Source: Ruoffia tabacinasalis (GTDB lineage: Bacteria; Bacillota; Bacilli; Lactobacillales; Aerococcaceae). From it: 64,000 nucleotides of DNA. Shown here piece by piece: positions 27,836 to 36,511 of this stretch (positions are counted from its first letter, which is position 1; every line of letters begins with the position of its first letter). The stretch covers positions 84,077-148,076 of the forward strand of contig NZ_VBSP01000002.1 in NCBI RefSeq assembly GCF_005864045.1. Reading direction: 5' to 3'. Position numbers and translations under genes: made by a program. The notes under the pieces are model-generated. The model worked only from the letters and a program-made list of their open reading frames with translations. It searched no databases and was not told where the DNA came from.

Positions 27836-28501
27836 TTATTTGATAAATTCTGTCGTTCGAATAACTCTTGCATCCCCTAATAATTTTACTAATTCATTAT
27901 CATGAGTAATAATCAAAATCATAATTCCTTGATTGGATAATTGTGTAATTAATTCCGCAATTTTACCGACGGTTTTCTCATCTAAGGCAGAGGTTGGTTC
28001 ATCAAAGCAAAGTAAACTTGGATTCATCATCATCGCTCGCGCAATCGCAACACGTTGCTTTTGCCCACCTGATAACTGGCTCGGTTTAGAATCCCCTTTG
28101 TCTCCGACACCCATTTGTTCCAACAATGAAGCCGCTCTTTCTTCTAAAACAGCTTTGTCAGCAAATTTATTCGAAAGTGGGGCTAATAATAAATTCTCAG
28201 TCACACTTAAGTTTGGGAATAATTGATAATCTTGGAACACAAGTCCGATCTTGTATTGATAATCTTTAATGGATTGATTATCTTGATATTCTCCGTCTTT
28301 AACTAAGTAAGTATCATCAATCGAGATAGAACCTTTATCAACTTCTTCCAAGTGATTGATCATACGCAGTAATGTTGTCTTCCCGCTTCCCGACTCCCCT
28401 AGAATGACTGTAATTTCTCCTGGGGCAACTTCCATACTATAATTACTTATTACGACATTATTCCCGAACTGTTTACTAACGTCTTTTACGATTAAACTCA
28501 T
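27836..28501 (-). CDS. Amino-acid ABC transporter ATPase
   Basis: A 221-residue ABC ATPase of the polar amino-acid uptake (GlnQ/HisP) type. Walker A is GESGSGKTT, the Q-loop lies in VFQDYQLFPNLSV, the signature is LSGGQKQR, and Walker B with the catalytic glutamate is LLCFDEPTSALD, followed by the H-loop ITHD. It follows the fused binding-protein/permease by 11 bp. It is the only ATPase for both transporter modules here, so it probably powers both. Confidence 0.95.
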   Translation of the reverse strand: MSLIVKDVSKQFGNNVVISNYSMEVAPGEITVILGESGSGKTTLLRMINHLEEVDKGSISIDDTYLVKDGEYQDNQSIKDYQYKIGLVFQDYQLFPNLSVTENLLLAPLSNKFADKAVLEERAASLLEQMGVGDKGDSKPSQLSGGQKQRVAIARAMMMNPSLLCFDEPTSALDEKTVGKIAELITQLSNQGIMILIITHDNELVKLLGDARVIRTTEFIK

Positions 28502-28512
28502 TTGTAATCCTC

Positions 28513-29937
28513 CTAATAGTCAATTCTCTTCTCAATTTGATTTAATACAATTGTGACAATTCCTGTTAAAGCTAAGTAAATCACACCGACATATAAGTAC
28601 GGCATCATACTTGCGTACTGATTAGATAATGAACGCCCAACTTTTAGTAATTCGTCTAAACCAAGAATATAAATAAGTGATGTGTCTTTTACTAAACTGA
28701 TGACTTCATTACCTACGGAAGGCATTACCACTTTCCAAAGTTGTGGAAGAATCACTCGACGATATCCCGTTAGTTTATTAATGGATAATACTTTTAATGA
28801 TTCGTACTGACCTTGAGGAATGGCATTTAAGCCTCCTCGGAAAATCTCCACTAGATAAGCAGCATAGTTTATGATCATGGTCGCTAAGGCTGCAGGCACA
28901 CGGTCTAGTGTAATACCTAAAAACGGTAAGCCGAAATATACAACCATTAATTGAAGAAGTAATGGCGACCCTCTAAAGACGTATACATATACTTGGATGA
29001 TTGCTTTTATCCAAGCTGGTGCGCGTTGTTCTAATAAGGCGATAATCAAACCAAGTGGAATACTGACAATTAAAACAACAAAGAATACGAGTAAAGTTGT
29101 TTTGGCTGCATCCAATAATGGTGCAAGCATATTTGCTTCTTCAGCAGACTCATCGCCTCCTAATTCAGCGAACCAACGATTTTCTATTTCTTCATAAGCT
29201 TCACTAATTAATACCTCATTTAAAGCGACATTAAAGTCTTCAACAAAGGCTGTTTCATTTTGTCTGAAACCTACGGCTGTTTCAGTTATTCCAAAGTCTT
29301 CATCTAACATGCGGTAGTCGCCTGCTTGACCGTTTTGTGAGAAATAATATCTTGTCACTAATTCTGCAACCACAATCGCATCCACCCGACCTGTAGCTAA
29401 TTCTTGAAGGACTTCATTAAAAGAAGAGAAAGTAATCACTCGACCGCCATCTAATGATTCTTCTAAGCCTGGTTGTTGTCTGATTGCTTCTAATTGAGAG
29501 GATCCTTCTTGAGTCGCAACTTTCTTACCTTCTAAATCTGCAATCGTTTGAATCTCACTATCATTCTTAACTAATACACCGACGCGACCTTCGACATAAT
29601 TATCAGAGAAAAGTACTAATTCTTCTCTCTCAGGTGTTTTTGAATAACCGTTCCAGATCATATCAATATTTCCGTTATTCAGTTCTGCTTCTTTCATTGA
29701 CCAGTCAATGGATTGGAATTCATAATCAACCCCCATGTTGTCAAAGACTTCTTCAGCTAATTCAATGTCAAAGCCTGTATATTCACCATCATCTAAAAAC
29801 CCATAAGGTGCGAAAGTTGAATCGAGTCCAACTGTAACTGTCTCACCAGGTTGGATTGTTATATCTGATTGAGCTGCTGCTTGGATGGGTACAAATACCA
29901 ACATACTAAGTATTAATAAATTAAGCCATTTTTTCAT
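28513..29937 (-). CDS. Fused amino-acid binding protein and permease
   Basis: A 474-residue protein joining a polar amino-acid binding domain (about 24-262, with TFAPYGFLDDGEYTGFDIELAE) to an ABC permease domain (about 268-474). The permease has the EAA loop EIFRGGLNAIPQGQYESLKVL that contacts the ATPase. The fusion tethers the binding domain to the membrane. The N-terminal hydrophobic segment ends AAA before Q, without a lipobox. The start was placed at the ATG 29937, 7 bp after GGAG; an upstream TTG was rejected. It lies behind a T-box and is closely related to the split pair upstream. Confidence 0.93.
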   Translation of the reverse strand: MKKWLNLLILSMLVFVPIQAAAQSDITIQPGETVTVGLDSTFAPYGFLDDGEYTGFDIELAEEVFDNMGVDYEFQSIDWSMKEAELNNGNIDMIWNGYSKTPEREELVLFSDNYVEGRVGVLVKNDSEIQTIADLEGKKVATQEGSSQLEAIRQQPGLEESLDGGRVITFSSFNEVLQELATGRVDAIVVAELVTRYYFSQNGQAGDYRMLDEDFGITETAVGFRQNETAFVEDFNVALNEVLISEAYEEIENRWFAELGGDESAEEANMLAPLLDAAKTTLLVFFVVLIVSIPLGLIIALLEQRAPAWIKAIIQVYVYVFRGSPLLLQLMVVYFGLPFLGITLDRVPAALATMIINYAAYLVEIFRGGLNAIPQGQYESLKVLSINKLTGYRRVILPQLWKVVMPSVGNEVISLVKDTSLIYILGLDELLKVGRSLSNQYASMMPYLYVGVIYLALTGIVTIVLNQIEKRIDY

Positions 29938-29955
29938 TTTCAAACTCCTTTAAAC

Positions 29956-30197
29956 AAATTAAAAACGCCCTTCACTCTGTTTGGGAGCAAAGGACGTCGA
30001 GACGTGGTTCCACCTTCATTTATAATTACCTCACGGTAATTAACTTAATCACTTATGCTACATGAGCAAAAGTGAGACGATAACGCGTCAAACGTTTTAT
30101 GTTTTGTGATAGGGTGTGTGTGAGTATGGCTTCATGATTTGCTTTCCAGCTACCGCAAACTCTCTTTCATGAAGGAATCCATCTTTAAAACCTATCC
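29956..30197 (-). promoter_or_regulatory. T-box riboswitch, probable His specifier (CAC)
   Basis: The leader has the T-box core GGTGGAACCACG (30003-30014), a terminator hairpin (29961-29997, arms ACGTCCTT and AAGGGCGT) before five U, and Stem I closed by GATAGG/CCTATC. The specifier side of the loop is a CA-repeat ending CAC-A at the basal stem, so CAC (30116-30118) is the likeliest codon. The repeat makes the register ambiguous; ACA (Thr) is a weaker alternative. Confidence 0.75.
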
Positions 30198-30271
30198 ATA
30201 AATAAATTATTATTAAGAATATGGTAAAAGAAACCAACGTTAAAGTCAATGATTTTAATGTTTTTTTAATT

Positions 30272-30901
30272 TTAAGCTTCGATGCGTCTTTCGATAAATC
30301 TCAACACCAATGTTGTCACACCTGTAAATAATAAATAAATAATTGCTACATAAACAAATGGCATTAAACTGGCTTGTTGATTCGACATCGTTCGACCTAC
30401 TTTTAATAATTCTTCTAAACCAAGAATATGGATTAATGATGTATCTTTAATCAAACTAATGACTTCATTCCCTACGGATGGCATAACGATTTTCCATAAT
30501 TGTGGAAGTATGACGTTTTTTAAACCATTGAAGCGATTGATTGAAAGAACTTGTAAGGCTTCGTACTGCCCTTTAGGTATGGCATTTAACCCACCTCTAA
30601 AAATCTCAACAAAATAAGCGGCATAATTTAAGACTAAAGTAATGAGGGCGGCTTCAAACCGCCCCAATACTATGCCAATAAATGGAAGACCAAAGAACAT
30701 AAACATCATTTGAAGCAATAAAGGCGTCCCGCGAAAAAGATAAACGTACCCATTCACTATTAACCCTAATGTTTTCGAAAATCTCTGCGCTAATAAGGCA
30801 ATTATTAACCCTAGGGGAATACTTAATATTAGCGTGAATATGAAAAATTGAAAGGTTGTAACGAAACCATTATATAGGGGTTGTAACATTGATAAGTTCA
30901 T
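30272..30901 (-). CDS. Amino-acid ABC transporter permease
   Basis: A 209-residue permease of the HisM/GlnP type with about five membrane segments and the EAA motif EIFRGGLNAIPKGQYEALQVL. It is highly similar to the permease half of the downstream fusion protein, so the two modules arose by duplication. AAGGAG precedes the ATG. It lies 36 bp after the binding-protein gene and has no ATPase of its own; the ATPase at 27836-28501 likely serves it. The downstream T-box separates it from the second module. Confidence 0.93.
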   Translation of the reverse strand: MNLSMLQPLYNGFVTTFQFFIFTLILSIPLGLIIALLAQRFSKTLGLIVNGYVYLFRGTPLLLQMMFMFFGLPFIGIVLGRFEAALITLVLNYAAYFVEIFRGGLNAIPKGQYEALQVLSINRFNGLKNVILPQLWKIVMPSVGNEVISLIKDTSLIHILGLEELLKVGRTMSNQQASLMPFVYVAIIYLLFTGVTTLVLRFIERRIEA

Positions 30902-30937
30902 TTCTTTTCGCTCCTTATAGCTTACTCATTAGTTATA

Positions 30938-31735
30938 TTATTCGCTATCTACATCACTAAACCATTGTGATTTAATTTCTGTAAATGTGTCGTCTTCAAT
31001 AATTTCTGCTAACACAGCATTAAACTCTTCAACAAACGCTTCATCTGTCTTACGAAAACCGACTGCGTAATCTTCTTCACCAAAGTTCTCTTCTAAAATT
31101 CGATATTGATCTGCCGTCCCATTTTGCTCTAGGAAGTAAGTTGCTAATAATTCATCAACGACAATTCCTTCCACGCGGCCGTTGTCTAAGTCACTAAATA
31201 CTTCAACAAACGTTGGATATGTGACAGGTTGACCGCCATCTAATGCTTCAGCAAAGTCAGCTTCATTCATAATTGCTTCTAATGAAGCAGATTGCTCTTG
31301 AGTTGCGATTAATCTGCCAGCAAAATCTTCTTTGGATTGAATATCACTATCGACTTTAACAATAATCACTTGACGGTTTTGAATATAGGGATCAGAGAAT
31401 AGTACTACTTCTTCACGTTGTGGTGTCACTGAATAACCGTTCCAGATCATATCAATGTTTCCTGTATTTAACTCTGTTTCTTTCATACTCCAATCAATGG
31501 GTTGGAAAGAATATTCAATATCCAGTCGACCTAAAATCTCATTGGCTAGATCAATATCAAAACCAACATTCTCTCCTGCTTCATTTTTGAAACCAAAAGG
31601 TGCGAATGTGTCATCGAAACCAATGACTACCCCTTCATCCTTATTTATTTCTTGTGCAAAACTTGGCTTTGAAACGGATAATAATAACAATAGAGCGACA
31701 AACACCATACTGATTTTCGATACAAATTTTTTCAT
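30938..31735 (-). CDS. Amino-acid ABC transporter substrate-binding protein (split module)
   Basis: A 265-residue SBP_bac_3 protein with TFAPFGFKNEAGENVGFDIDLAN, closely matching the binding domain of the fusion protein downstream. Residues 1-27 form a signal peptide ending SFA before Q; there is no lipobox cysteine. AAAGGAG precedes the ATG. It is co-transcribed with the permease behind its own T-box, whose likely His specifier suggests histidine uptake; this is inferred from regulation. Confidence 0.92.
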   Translation of the reverse strand: MKKFVSKISMVFVALLLLLSVSKPSFAQEINKDEGVVIGFDDTFAPFGFKNEAGENVGFDIDLANEILGRLDIEYSFQPIDWSMKETELNTGNIDMIWNGYSVTPQREEVVLFSDPYIQNRQVIIVKVDSDIQSKEDFAGRLIATQEQSASLEAIMNEADFAEALDGGQPVTYPTFVEVFSDLDNGRVEGIVVDELLATYFLEQNGTADQYRILEENFGEEDYAVGFRKTDEAFVEEFNAVLAEIIEDDTFTEIKSQWFSDVDSE

Positions 31736-31764
31736 TTTCTTATCTCCTTTTTATAAATCAAAGC

Positions 31765-31995
31765 AACAAAAGACGCCCTTTAATCCAATTGGATTAAAGG
31801 ACGTCTACGACGTGGTCCCACCTTTTTTTATAATTATTTCGCAATAATTATCTCAGCAAGTAATAGAATTACTTTGACGATAAAGGGTCAACCTTGACTA
31901 TTATACAAAGGGTGTGTCTTCATAGGGGGCTATGCTTTGCTTCTCAGCTACCGCAAATTCTCTTTCATAACCTTGCCTATCTCTTCGTCCTTTGA
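31765..31995 (-). promoter_or_regulatory. T-box riboswitch, probable His specifier (CAC)
   Basis: T-box core GGTGGGACCACG (31811-31822), terminator with arms CCTTTAATCC and GGATTAAAGG (31777-31800) extended by GACG/CGTC, and Stem I closed by CAAAGG/CCTTTG. The specifier loop reads GAAGA-CAC-A before the basal stem, giving CAC at 31914-31916. GAC (Asp), two bases earlier and also followed by A, is the main alternative. The leader closely resembles the one at 29956-30197. Confidence 0.78.
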
Positions 31996-32103
31996 AACAA
32001 TCTGTTTTATTTATGAGCTTATAATAAGATATATAATCAAAAAAGTCAAGTGTTTTAATTTAATTCTAATAAATGTTACTGATTTTGTCTTTTAACCACA
32101 AAA

Positions 32104-32130
32104 AAATACCCCCTAATTTCTTAGGTGGCA
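32104..32130 (-). terminator. Terminator of mtnN
   Basis: CCCCCTAA and TTAGGTGG arms (32109-32128) form a hairpin followed by seven U on the minus strand. Confidence 0.85.
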
Positions 32131-32148
32131 TCGTCCTTACATTGTAAA

Positions 32149-32838
32149 TTATAAGGCTGCAACAGTTGCCATCACCATTGTGGCAGATACTTTACCTGCA
32201 GTAACAATGAATTCATCGAATGTAACTGAAGCTTCATCATTAGCTGAATCTGAAATCGCACGAATAATAACAAATGGGACTCCCATAACATATGCTGCTT
32301 GAGCAATCGCAGTAGATTCCATTTCAGCCGCTCGAGCTAACGGGAAATTATTTAATATTTCTGACTTTTGTTCTTGTGTTGAAACAAATTGATCACCTGA
32401 AACAATTTGTCCGATATAAGGTTCTAAGCCAATTTCACGACATGCATTTTGAGCTATTCTTACCATTTCAGTATCTGGATAATATTGCGCTGGCATTCCA
32501 GCCATTTGTCCAAGCTCATAATTAAAGCCGGTTACATCGACATCATGATAAGTTAATGAATGGGCAATCACAATATCTCCGACTTCTAAAGCAGAGTCCA
32601 GTGCTCCAGCTGACCCTGTATTAATAATATGTGTCACATTAAATAATTGTTTTAATAATGTCACTGTGATTGTTACGTTTACTTTCCCAATCCCTGATAA
32701 TACGAGAACAACTTCTTTGCCTTCCAAATTACCTTTAATAAATTCTACACCGAATTGCTCAGTGTGTTCTTGATTTGTAATAGATTTTTTTAACTCGCGA
32801 ATTTCTTCTTCCATCGCTCCAATTAGCCCAATAATCAT
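32149..32838 (-). CDS. mtnN: 5'-methylthioadenosine/S-adenosylhomocysteine nucleosidase
   Basis: A 229-residue nucleosidase that cleaves adenine from MTA and SAH, recycling methyl-cycle by-products and supplying the AI-2 pathway. The start IIGLIGAMEEEIREL, the NTGSAGAL segment, the MEST ribose-binding motif and the catalytic aspartate in RAISDSAND are present. It follows nudF and the acidic membrane protein gene, an order found in many Lactobacillales, and ends with its own terminator. Confidence 0.96.
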   Translation of the reverse strand: MIIGLIGAMEEEIRELKKSITNQEHTEQFGVEFIKGNLEGKEVVLVLSGIGKVNVTITVTLLKQLFNVTHIINTGSAGALDSALEVGDIVIAHSLTYHDVDVTGFNYELGQMAGMPAQYYPDTEMVRIAQNACREIGLEPYIGQIVSGDQFVSTQEQKSEILNNFPLARAAEMESTAIAQAAYVMGVPFVIIRAISDSANDEASVTFDEFIVTAGKVSATMVMATVAAL

Positions 32839-32864
32839 AATTATTCCTCTTTCTTTTATGTATT

Positions 32865-33308
32865 TTATAGTAAGAATGCAATGACTAACACGATAATTAA
32901 TAATACGCCAACAATGATAATACCATTGTTTAAGAAGCGATCGATCCGTGCATTATACTTCGCACGTCTTGGCATTGCATTGTTTTGACTCGTTCTTGTT
33001 GCTTCTTGCTCGTCATTCTCTTCTGTATATTCCTCTGGTATTTCACTTTCATAATTTGATTCATATGGAATTTCTTGTTCATCATTTGCATATCTTTGAC
33101 TTCTCGTTTCATATTCAGGATTGAAGTCATCTTGTTGCTCTTGATAATAGGAGTAATCCTCTTCACTTGGCCACTGATTCTCCTCATATGTTTCATCTGG
33201 ATTGATCTGATATTCACGTGTTTCATCAAATTCCAGCTCTTCTTCCTCTGGATTATTATCATAATCTAAATAATCTTCATAGTCACTATTTCGTTTTCTA
33301 TTAAACAT
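32865..33308 (-). CDS. Acidic, low-complexity tail-anchored protein of unknown function
   Basis: A 147-residue protein I do not recognise as a family. Residues 4-105 are extremely rich in Glu, Asp, Tyr, Gln and Asn; a short basic patch (PRRAKYNARIDRF) precedes a single hydrophobic segment of about 20 residues at the very C-terminus, implying tail anchoring with the acidic part in the cytoplasm. The ATG at 33308 starts 1 bp after the nudF stop with AAAAGGG just upstream, so it is translationally linked to nudF. Its place between nudF and mtnN supports it as a real gene. No function can be assigned. Confidence 0.75.
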   Translation of the reverse strand: MFNRKRNSDYEDYLDYDNNPEEEELEFDETREYQINPDETYEENQWPSEEDYSYYQEQQDDFNPEYETRSQRYANDEQEIPYESNYESEIPEEYTEENDEQEATRTSQNNAMPRRAKYNARIDRFLNNGIIIVGVLLIIVLVIAFLL

Positions 33309-33309
33309 T

Positions 33310-33891
33310 TTATTCACCCTTTTGATATAGCCAGTAATTTAAAGCAAGTGTAGTCTTCATATCCCTCACTTCATCATTATCTAGCATAGTCTTCACTTCT
33401 TGACGAGTATATTCAACTAATTCAATCTGTTCGTCCTCATCTTGAGCAAGTGGATTTTCGACTTTAATTAAGCCTTCCGCAACAAATACGGTTACCTTTT
33501 CATTAATAAAGCCCGGAGATACATAATAACTTCCTAACTCCGTCCAATCGTTCGCCTGATAGCCTGTCTCCTCTTCAAGTTCACGTTTAGCTGCCAGGAG
33601 TGCATCTTCTTCTCTACCCTCAATAAAATCTCTTAAACCCGCAGGTATCTCAATAATGTGATCGACCACTGCAGGTCGATATTGCTTCACAAGTATTGCA
33701 GTATCACGAGGTGTGATCGCTAAAATACCGACCGCTGATTGATGATTAATTAATTCACGGTAAGCAAGTTGCCCGTTCTCTAATTCGATTTGATTTCGAT
33801 ATAATTGTAAGATTGCCCCATCATAGATTAATTCACTTTCTCTTAAAGCTTCATCTTGTAAGAATGGGATATGTTCTGGATTCGAATACAT
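33310..33891 (-). CDS. nudF: ADP-ribose pyrophosphatase (Nudix)
   Basis: A 193-residue Nudix hydrolase expected to split ADP-ribose into AMP and ribose-5-phosphate. The Nudix box runs from the G of AGLRDFIEGREEDA through AKRELEEETGY; YYVSPGFINEKVTVF is the ADP-ribose pyrophosphatase hallmark. The start is one of two tandem ATGs (33891 or 33894) after AGGAGG; the second has the better spacing. A promoter with TTGTAT and TACAAT, 17 bp apart (33920-33948), lies upstream. First gene of nudF-acidic protein-mtnN. Confidence 0.93.
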   Translation of the reverse strand: MYSNPEHIPFLQDEALRESELIYDGAILQLYRNQIELENGQLAYRELINHQSAVGILAITPRDTAILVKQYRPAVVDHIIEIPAGLRDFIEGREEDALLAAKRELEEETGYQANDWTELGSYYVSPGFINEKVTVFVAEGLIKVENPLAQDEDEQIELVEYTRQEVKTMLDNDEVRDMKTTLALNYWLYQKGE

Positions 33892-33919
33892 CATGTACCT
33901 CCTAATAAATATAAGACAA

Positions 33920-33948
33920 ATTGTAGCGCCTCTTCCTGTATAATACAA
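33920..33948 (-). promoter_or_regulatory. Promoter of the nudF operon
   Basis: TTGTAT (complement at 33943-33948) and TACAAT (complement at 33920-33925) are separated by 17 bp on the minus strand, ahead of the AGGAGG box of nudF. Confidence 0.6.
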
Positions 33949-34149
33949 GTAAAGACTTCAATCCACCTTTCATTCTTCTCTAAATGTAAGTATAGACAAG
34001 TTCTGTGTGTAATGCATGACTTTTTGATTAAATTTATATGCCCAATATTTAAATATGGGTCTCTAGTCCGATAAATGATTCAATGCTCTATGATAAACTT
34101 TAGTTAAGATGAACATGAAAAAGAAAAAAATTAAAATGGAGGATTAATT

Positions 34150-35130
34150 ATGAAACGACCACATACAAATAAATCAAGTCGTAAGTGCAGAAATGTTCCC
34201 ATGATTATTATAATTTTACTATTCCTTGGGATACTGCTATCCGGCTCAACATTTTTACCATACTCACTTATTTACCTAGCCATCGTCATCGTTATGACCC
34301 TTGGCTCAATTTCAACATTATCACGTCTATATAACCATCTGACTAATGACAATCCCCATGTCTTACAAACCATTGTCTATTTATTTTCGCTTTTAAGTCT
34401 TGCGGGGGCAGGTCTTAATGCGATTTTTGAAGTTGATTATCATATGATAAATAATATAGTATTACTCTTTATCTTATGTCTAACCACCCTTTTTGGGTTT
34501 GGAGTTATGACTTTTATCATTGATAAGATATTTGTGAATCAGCCAAAATCATTTACCAAAAACCCTTTTTCTAGATCTAAAGCAACAGATAAAATTCAAC
34601 ATTATCAAGAAGCTGGTTTATCTGATGAAGAAATTTCATACTTTAGAGAACAATTAGCCCAAGCACGCGAACATATTATCTCGATTGAAAAACAAATGAA
34701 CGCTACTGCTAAATTACGTGCCATTGATGTTAGACACAATACGATTGAAATAAGTAAGCAATTCTTTCAAGATATTGTCAAAGAACCTAAACGCTTCAGT
34801 GAAGCCGGAGATGTTATATACCGTATTCTCCCTTCCTTAGATGATTTAACTGAGAAATACAATGAAGTGAGCGAACACATTGCTAAGAACAAACAAACGT
34901 ATCTGATTCTAGAAAAAAGTGCTCAGACGATTGAAGAATTAGCTGAACGCTTAACTGAAGATTATATTAGCTTCCACAAGGCGACTTATCAAGATTTAGA
35001 TGACGAGATTAATTTAGCTAACCGTACTTTAAATCGCCAGCAAACAAATGATCCATCTAAATCGGTTGATGAAATATTAGAAGATTGGAATAATATGGAC
35101 AAAGATGATGACATCGAGACGAAGGAGTAG
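34150..35130 (+). CDS. xpaC: XpaC family protein
   Basis: A 326-residue protein of the XpaC family (annotated from a 5-bromo-4-chloroindolyl phosphate hydrolysis phenotype). Residues 18-135 contain four hydrophobic segments in two pairs, the rest (about 150-320) is soluble and helix-rich, starting with the HYQEAGLSDEEISYFREQL block. It precedes the TelA-family gene by 6 bp, the yceG-yceH-like pair of Bacillota linked to tolerance of toxic anions and cell-envelope stress. The true activity is unknown. AATGGAGGA precedes the ATG. Confidence 0.82.
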   Translation: MKRPHTNKSSRKCRNVPMIIIILLFLGILLSGSTFLPYSLIYLAIVIVMTLGSISTLSRLYNHLTNDNPHVLQTIVYLFSLLSLAGAGLNAIFEVDYHMINNIVLLFILCLTTLFGFGVMTFIIDKIFVNQPKSFTKNPFSRSKATDKIQHYQEAGLSDEEISYFREQLAQAREHIISIEKQMNATAKLRAIDVRHNTIEISKQFFQDIVKEPKRFSEAGDVIYRILPSLDDLTEKYNEVSEHIAKNKQTYLILEKSAQTIEELAERLTEDYISFHKATYQDLDDEINLANRTLNRQQTNDPSKSVDEILEDWNNMDKDDDIETKE

Positions 35131-35136
35131 AAAAAT

Positions 35137-36417
35137 ATGACTGAAGAAAAAGACTTATTCGACGAACTATTAGAACAAGAACACGGTTCAATCAATGAAC
35201 CCGTTCAACCAAAGCAACAAGAATCATCTGAATTTGATGAATTACTAGCCAATCCATTCGATGAAACCATCGAGCAAACGCTAGAAAAAGATTTAGCAGA
35301 TCAAGAAATGATTGCTAAACGTCAAGTATCCAATGAAAAGTTAATCGAACGTTTACCAGAGCATCGTCAAAAACAAGCGCAAGACTTAGCTAAACAAATT
35401 GATGAAGCAAACATGGGTGCTATCATAGCTTATGGATCAAATGCACAGAAAAAATTAAGTGAATTTTCTCGCTCAATCCTTCAACAAGTCCAATTAAAGG
35501 ATACGGGAGAAGTCGGTGATGTTCTTACAGAGTTAATGACTAAACTACAAGAATCTGACCCACGTCAACTAACGGCTGAACCAAACATCTTCCAACGTGT
35601 ATTCAAACGTGTGAAGAGTTCAATTACTGAAACTCAAATGCGTTACCAACAAATCGGGAGTCAAATTGACCGAGTAGCGATTCGTTTAGAACGCGAAAAA
35701 ACTGAATTGTTAAATGACAATCAGATGTTAGAACAATTCTATAATAAAAATAAAGATTACTTTGACGCTTTAAATGTCTACATTGCTGCCGGAGAAGTTA
35801 AGATGGAACAGCTTCAAAACGAAGTCATTCCAGCAGCGATCGAAAAAGCACGCCAGTCTCAAGATCAAATGGAAGTCCAAAAAGTGAACGACTTAAATCA
35901 ATTCTTAGACCGCTTGGATAAGCGAACACATGATCTACGCTTAACACGTCAAATGACTATTCAACAAGCACCACAAATTCGAATGATTCAAAACACTAAC
36001 CAAGTCCTAGCAGAAAAGATTCAAGTATCCGTCCATACGGCTATCCCATTATGGGAGAACCAAATTACGATTGCCTTGGCTCTTCTCCGTCAACAAAACG
36101 CAGCAACATCTCAGCGACAAGTGTCTGAAACAACCAACAGTCTGCTTCTGAAAAACTCAGAAATGTTGAAACAAAGTACTGTTGATATTGCTCGCGAAGC
36201 TGAACGAGGAGTGATTGATATCGATACATTACGTAAAACTCAAGCCAACCTTGTTGGAGCCTTAGAAGAAACCTTAGAAATCCAAAAAACAGGACGCCAA
36301 CAACGTCGACTAGCTGAACAAGAATTAACAGTCATGGAGAATGAATTACACGACAAACTCCTAGCTATCTCAGACGAACAAAAGAGACAACGACAAGATG
36401 GTACTACAGAATATTAA
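35137..36417 (+). CDS. telA: TelA-like toxic anion resistance protein
   Basis: A 426-residue soluble, largely alpha-helical protein of the TelA/KlaA family (toxic anion resistance). It shows long coiled-coil-like stretches (about 60-420) and family segments such as YGSNAQKKLSEFSRSIL and VHTAIPLWENQITIALAL. Relatives affect tellurite, nisin and beta-lactam tolerance through an unclear mechanism. Encoded directly after xpaC with GAAGGAG before the ATG; the pair ends at a strong bidirectional terminator. Confidence 0.9.
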   Translation: MTEEKDLFDELLEQEHGSINEPVQPKQQESSEFDELLANPFDETIEQTLEKDLADQEMIAKRQVSNEKLIERLPEHRQKQAQDLAKQIDEANMGAIIAYGSNAQKKLSEFSRSILQQVQLKDTGEVGDVLTELMTKLQESDPRQLTAEPNIFQRVFKRVKSSITETQMRYQQIGSQIDRVAIRLEREKTELLNDNQMLEQFYNKNKDYFDALNVYIAAGEVKMEQLQNEVIPAAIEKARQSQDQMEVQKVNDLNQFLDRLDKRTHDLRLTRQMTIQQAPQIRMIQNTNQVLAEKIQVSVHTAIPLWENQITIALALLRQQNAATSQRQVSETTNSLLLKNSEMLKQSTVDIAREAERGVIDIDTLRKTQANLVGALEETLEIQKTGRQQRRLAEQELTVMENELHDKLLAISDEQKRQRQDGTTEY

Positions 36418-36424
36418 CCTATAC

Positions 36425-36470
36425 AAAAAGACGAGCCACCGAGAGAAATCTCAGTGGCTCGTCTTTTTTG
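36425..36470. terminator. Bidirectional terminator between telA and the ABC-2 operon
   Basis: AAAAAGACGAGCCAC and GTGGCTCGTCTTTTTT arms with an inner GAGA/TCTC form a strong hairpin with A-run and T-run on opposite sides, serving both convergent transcripts. Confidence 0.93.
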
Positions 36471-36511
36471 CATTTGCATAGTAAGTGGATAAGCATGATA
36501 AGATCACTATA

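Noticed and set aside
32930..33262. 110-codon open frame inside the acidic protein gene
   Set aside because: A frame shadow rich in Met, Lys and Ile produced by GAA/GAT-rich codons of the real gene.
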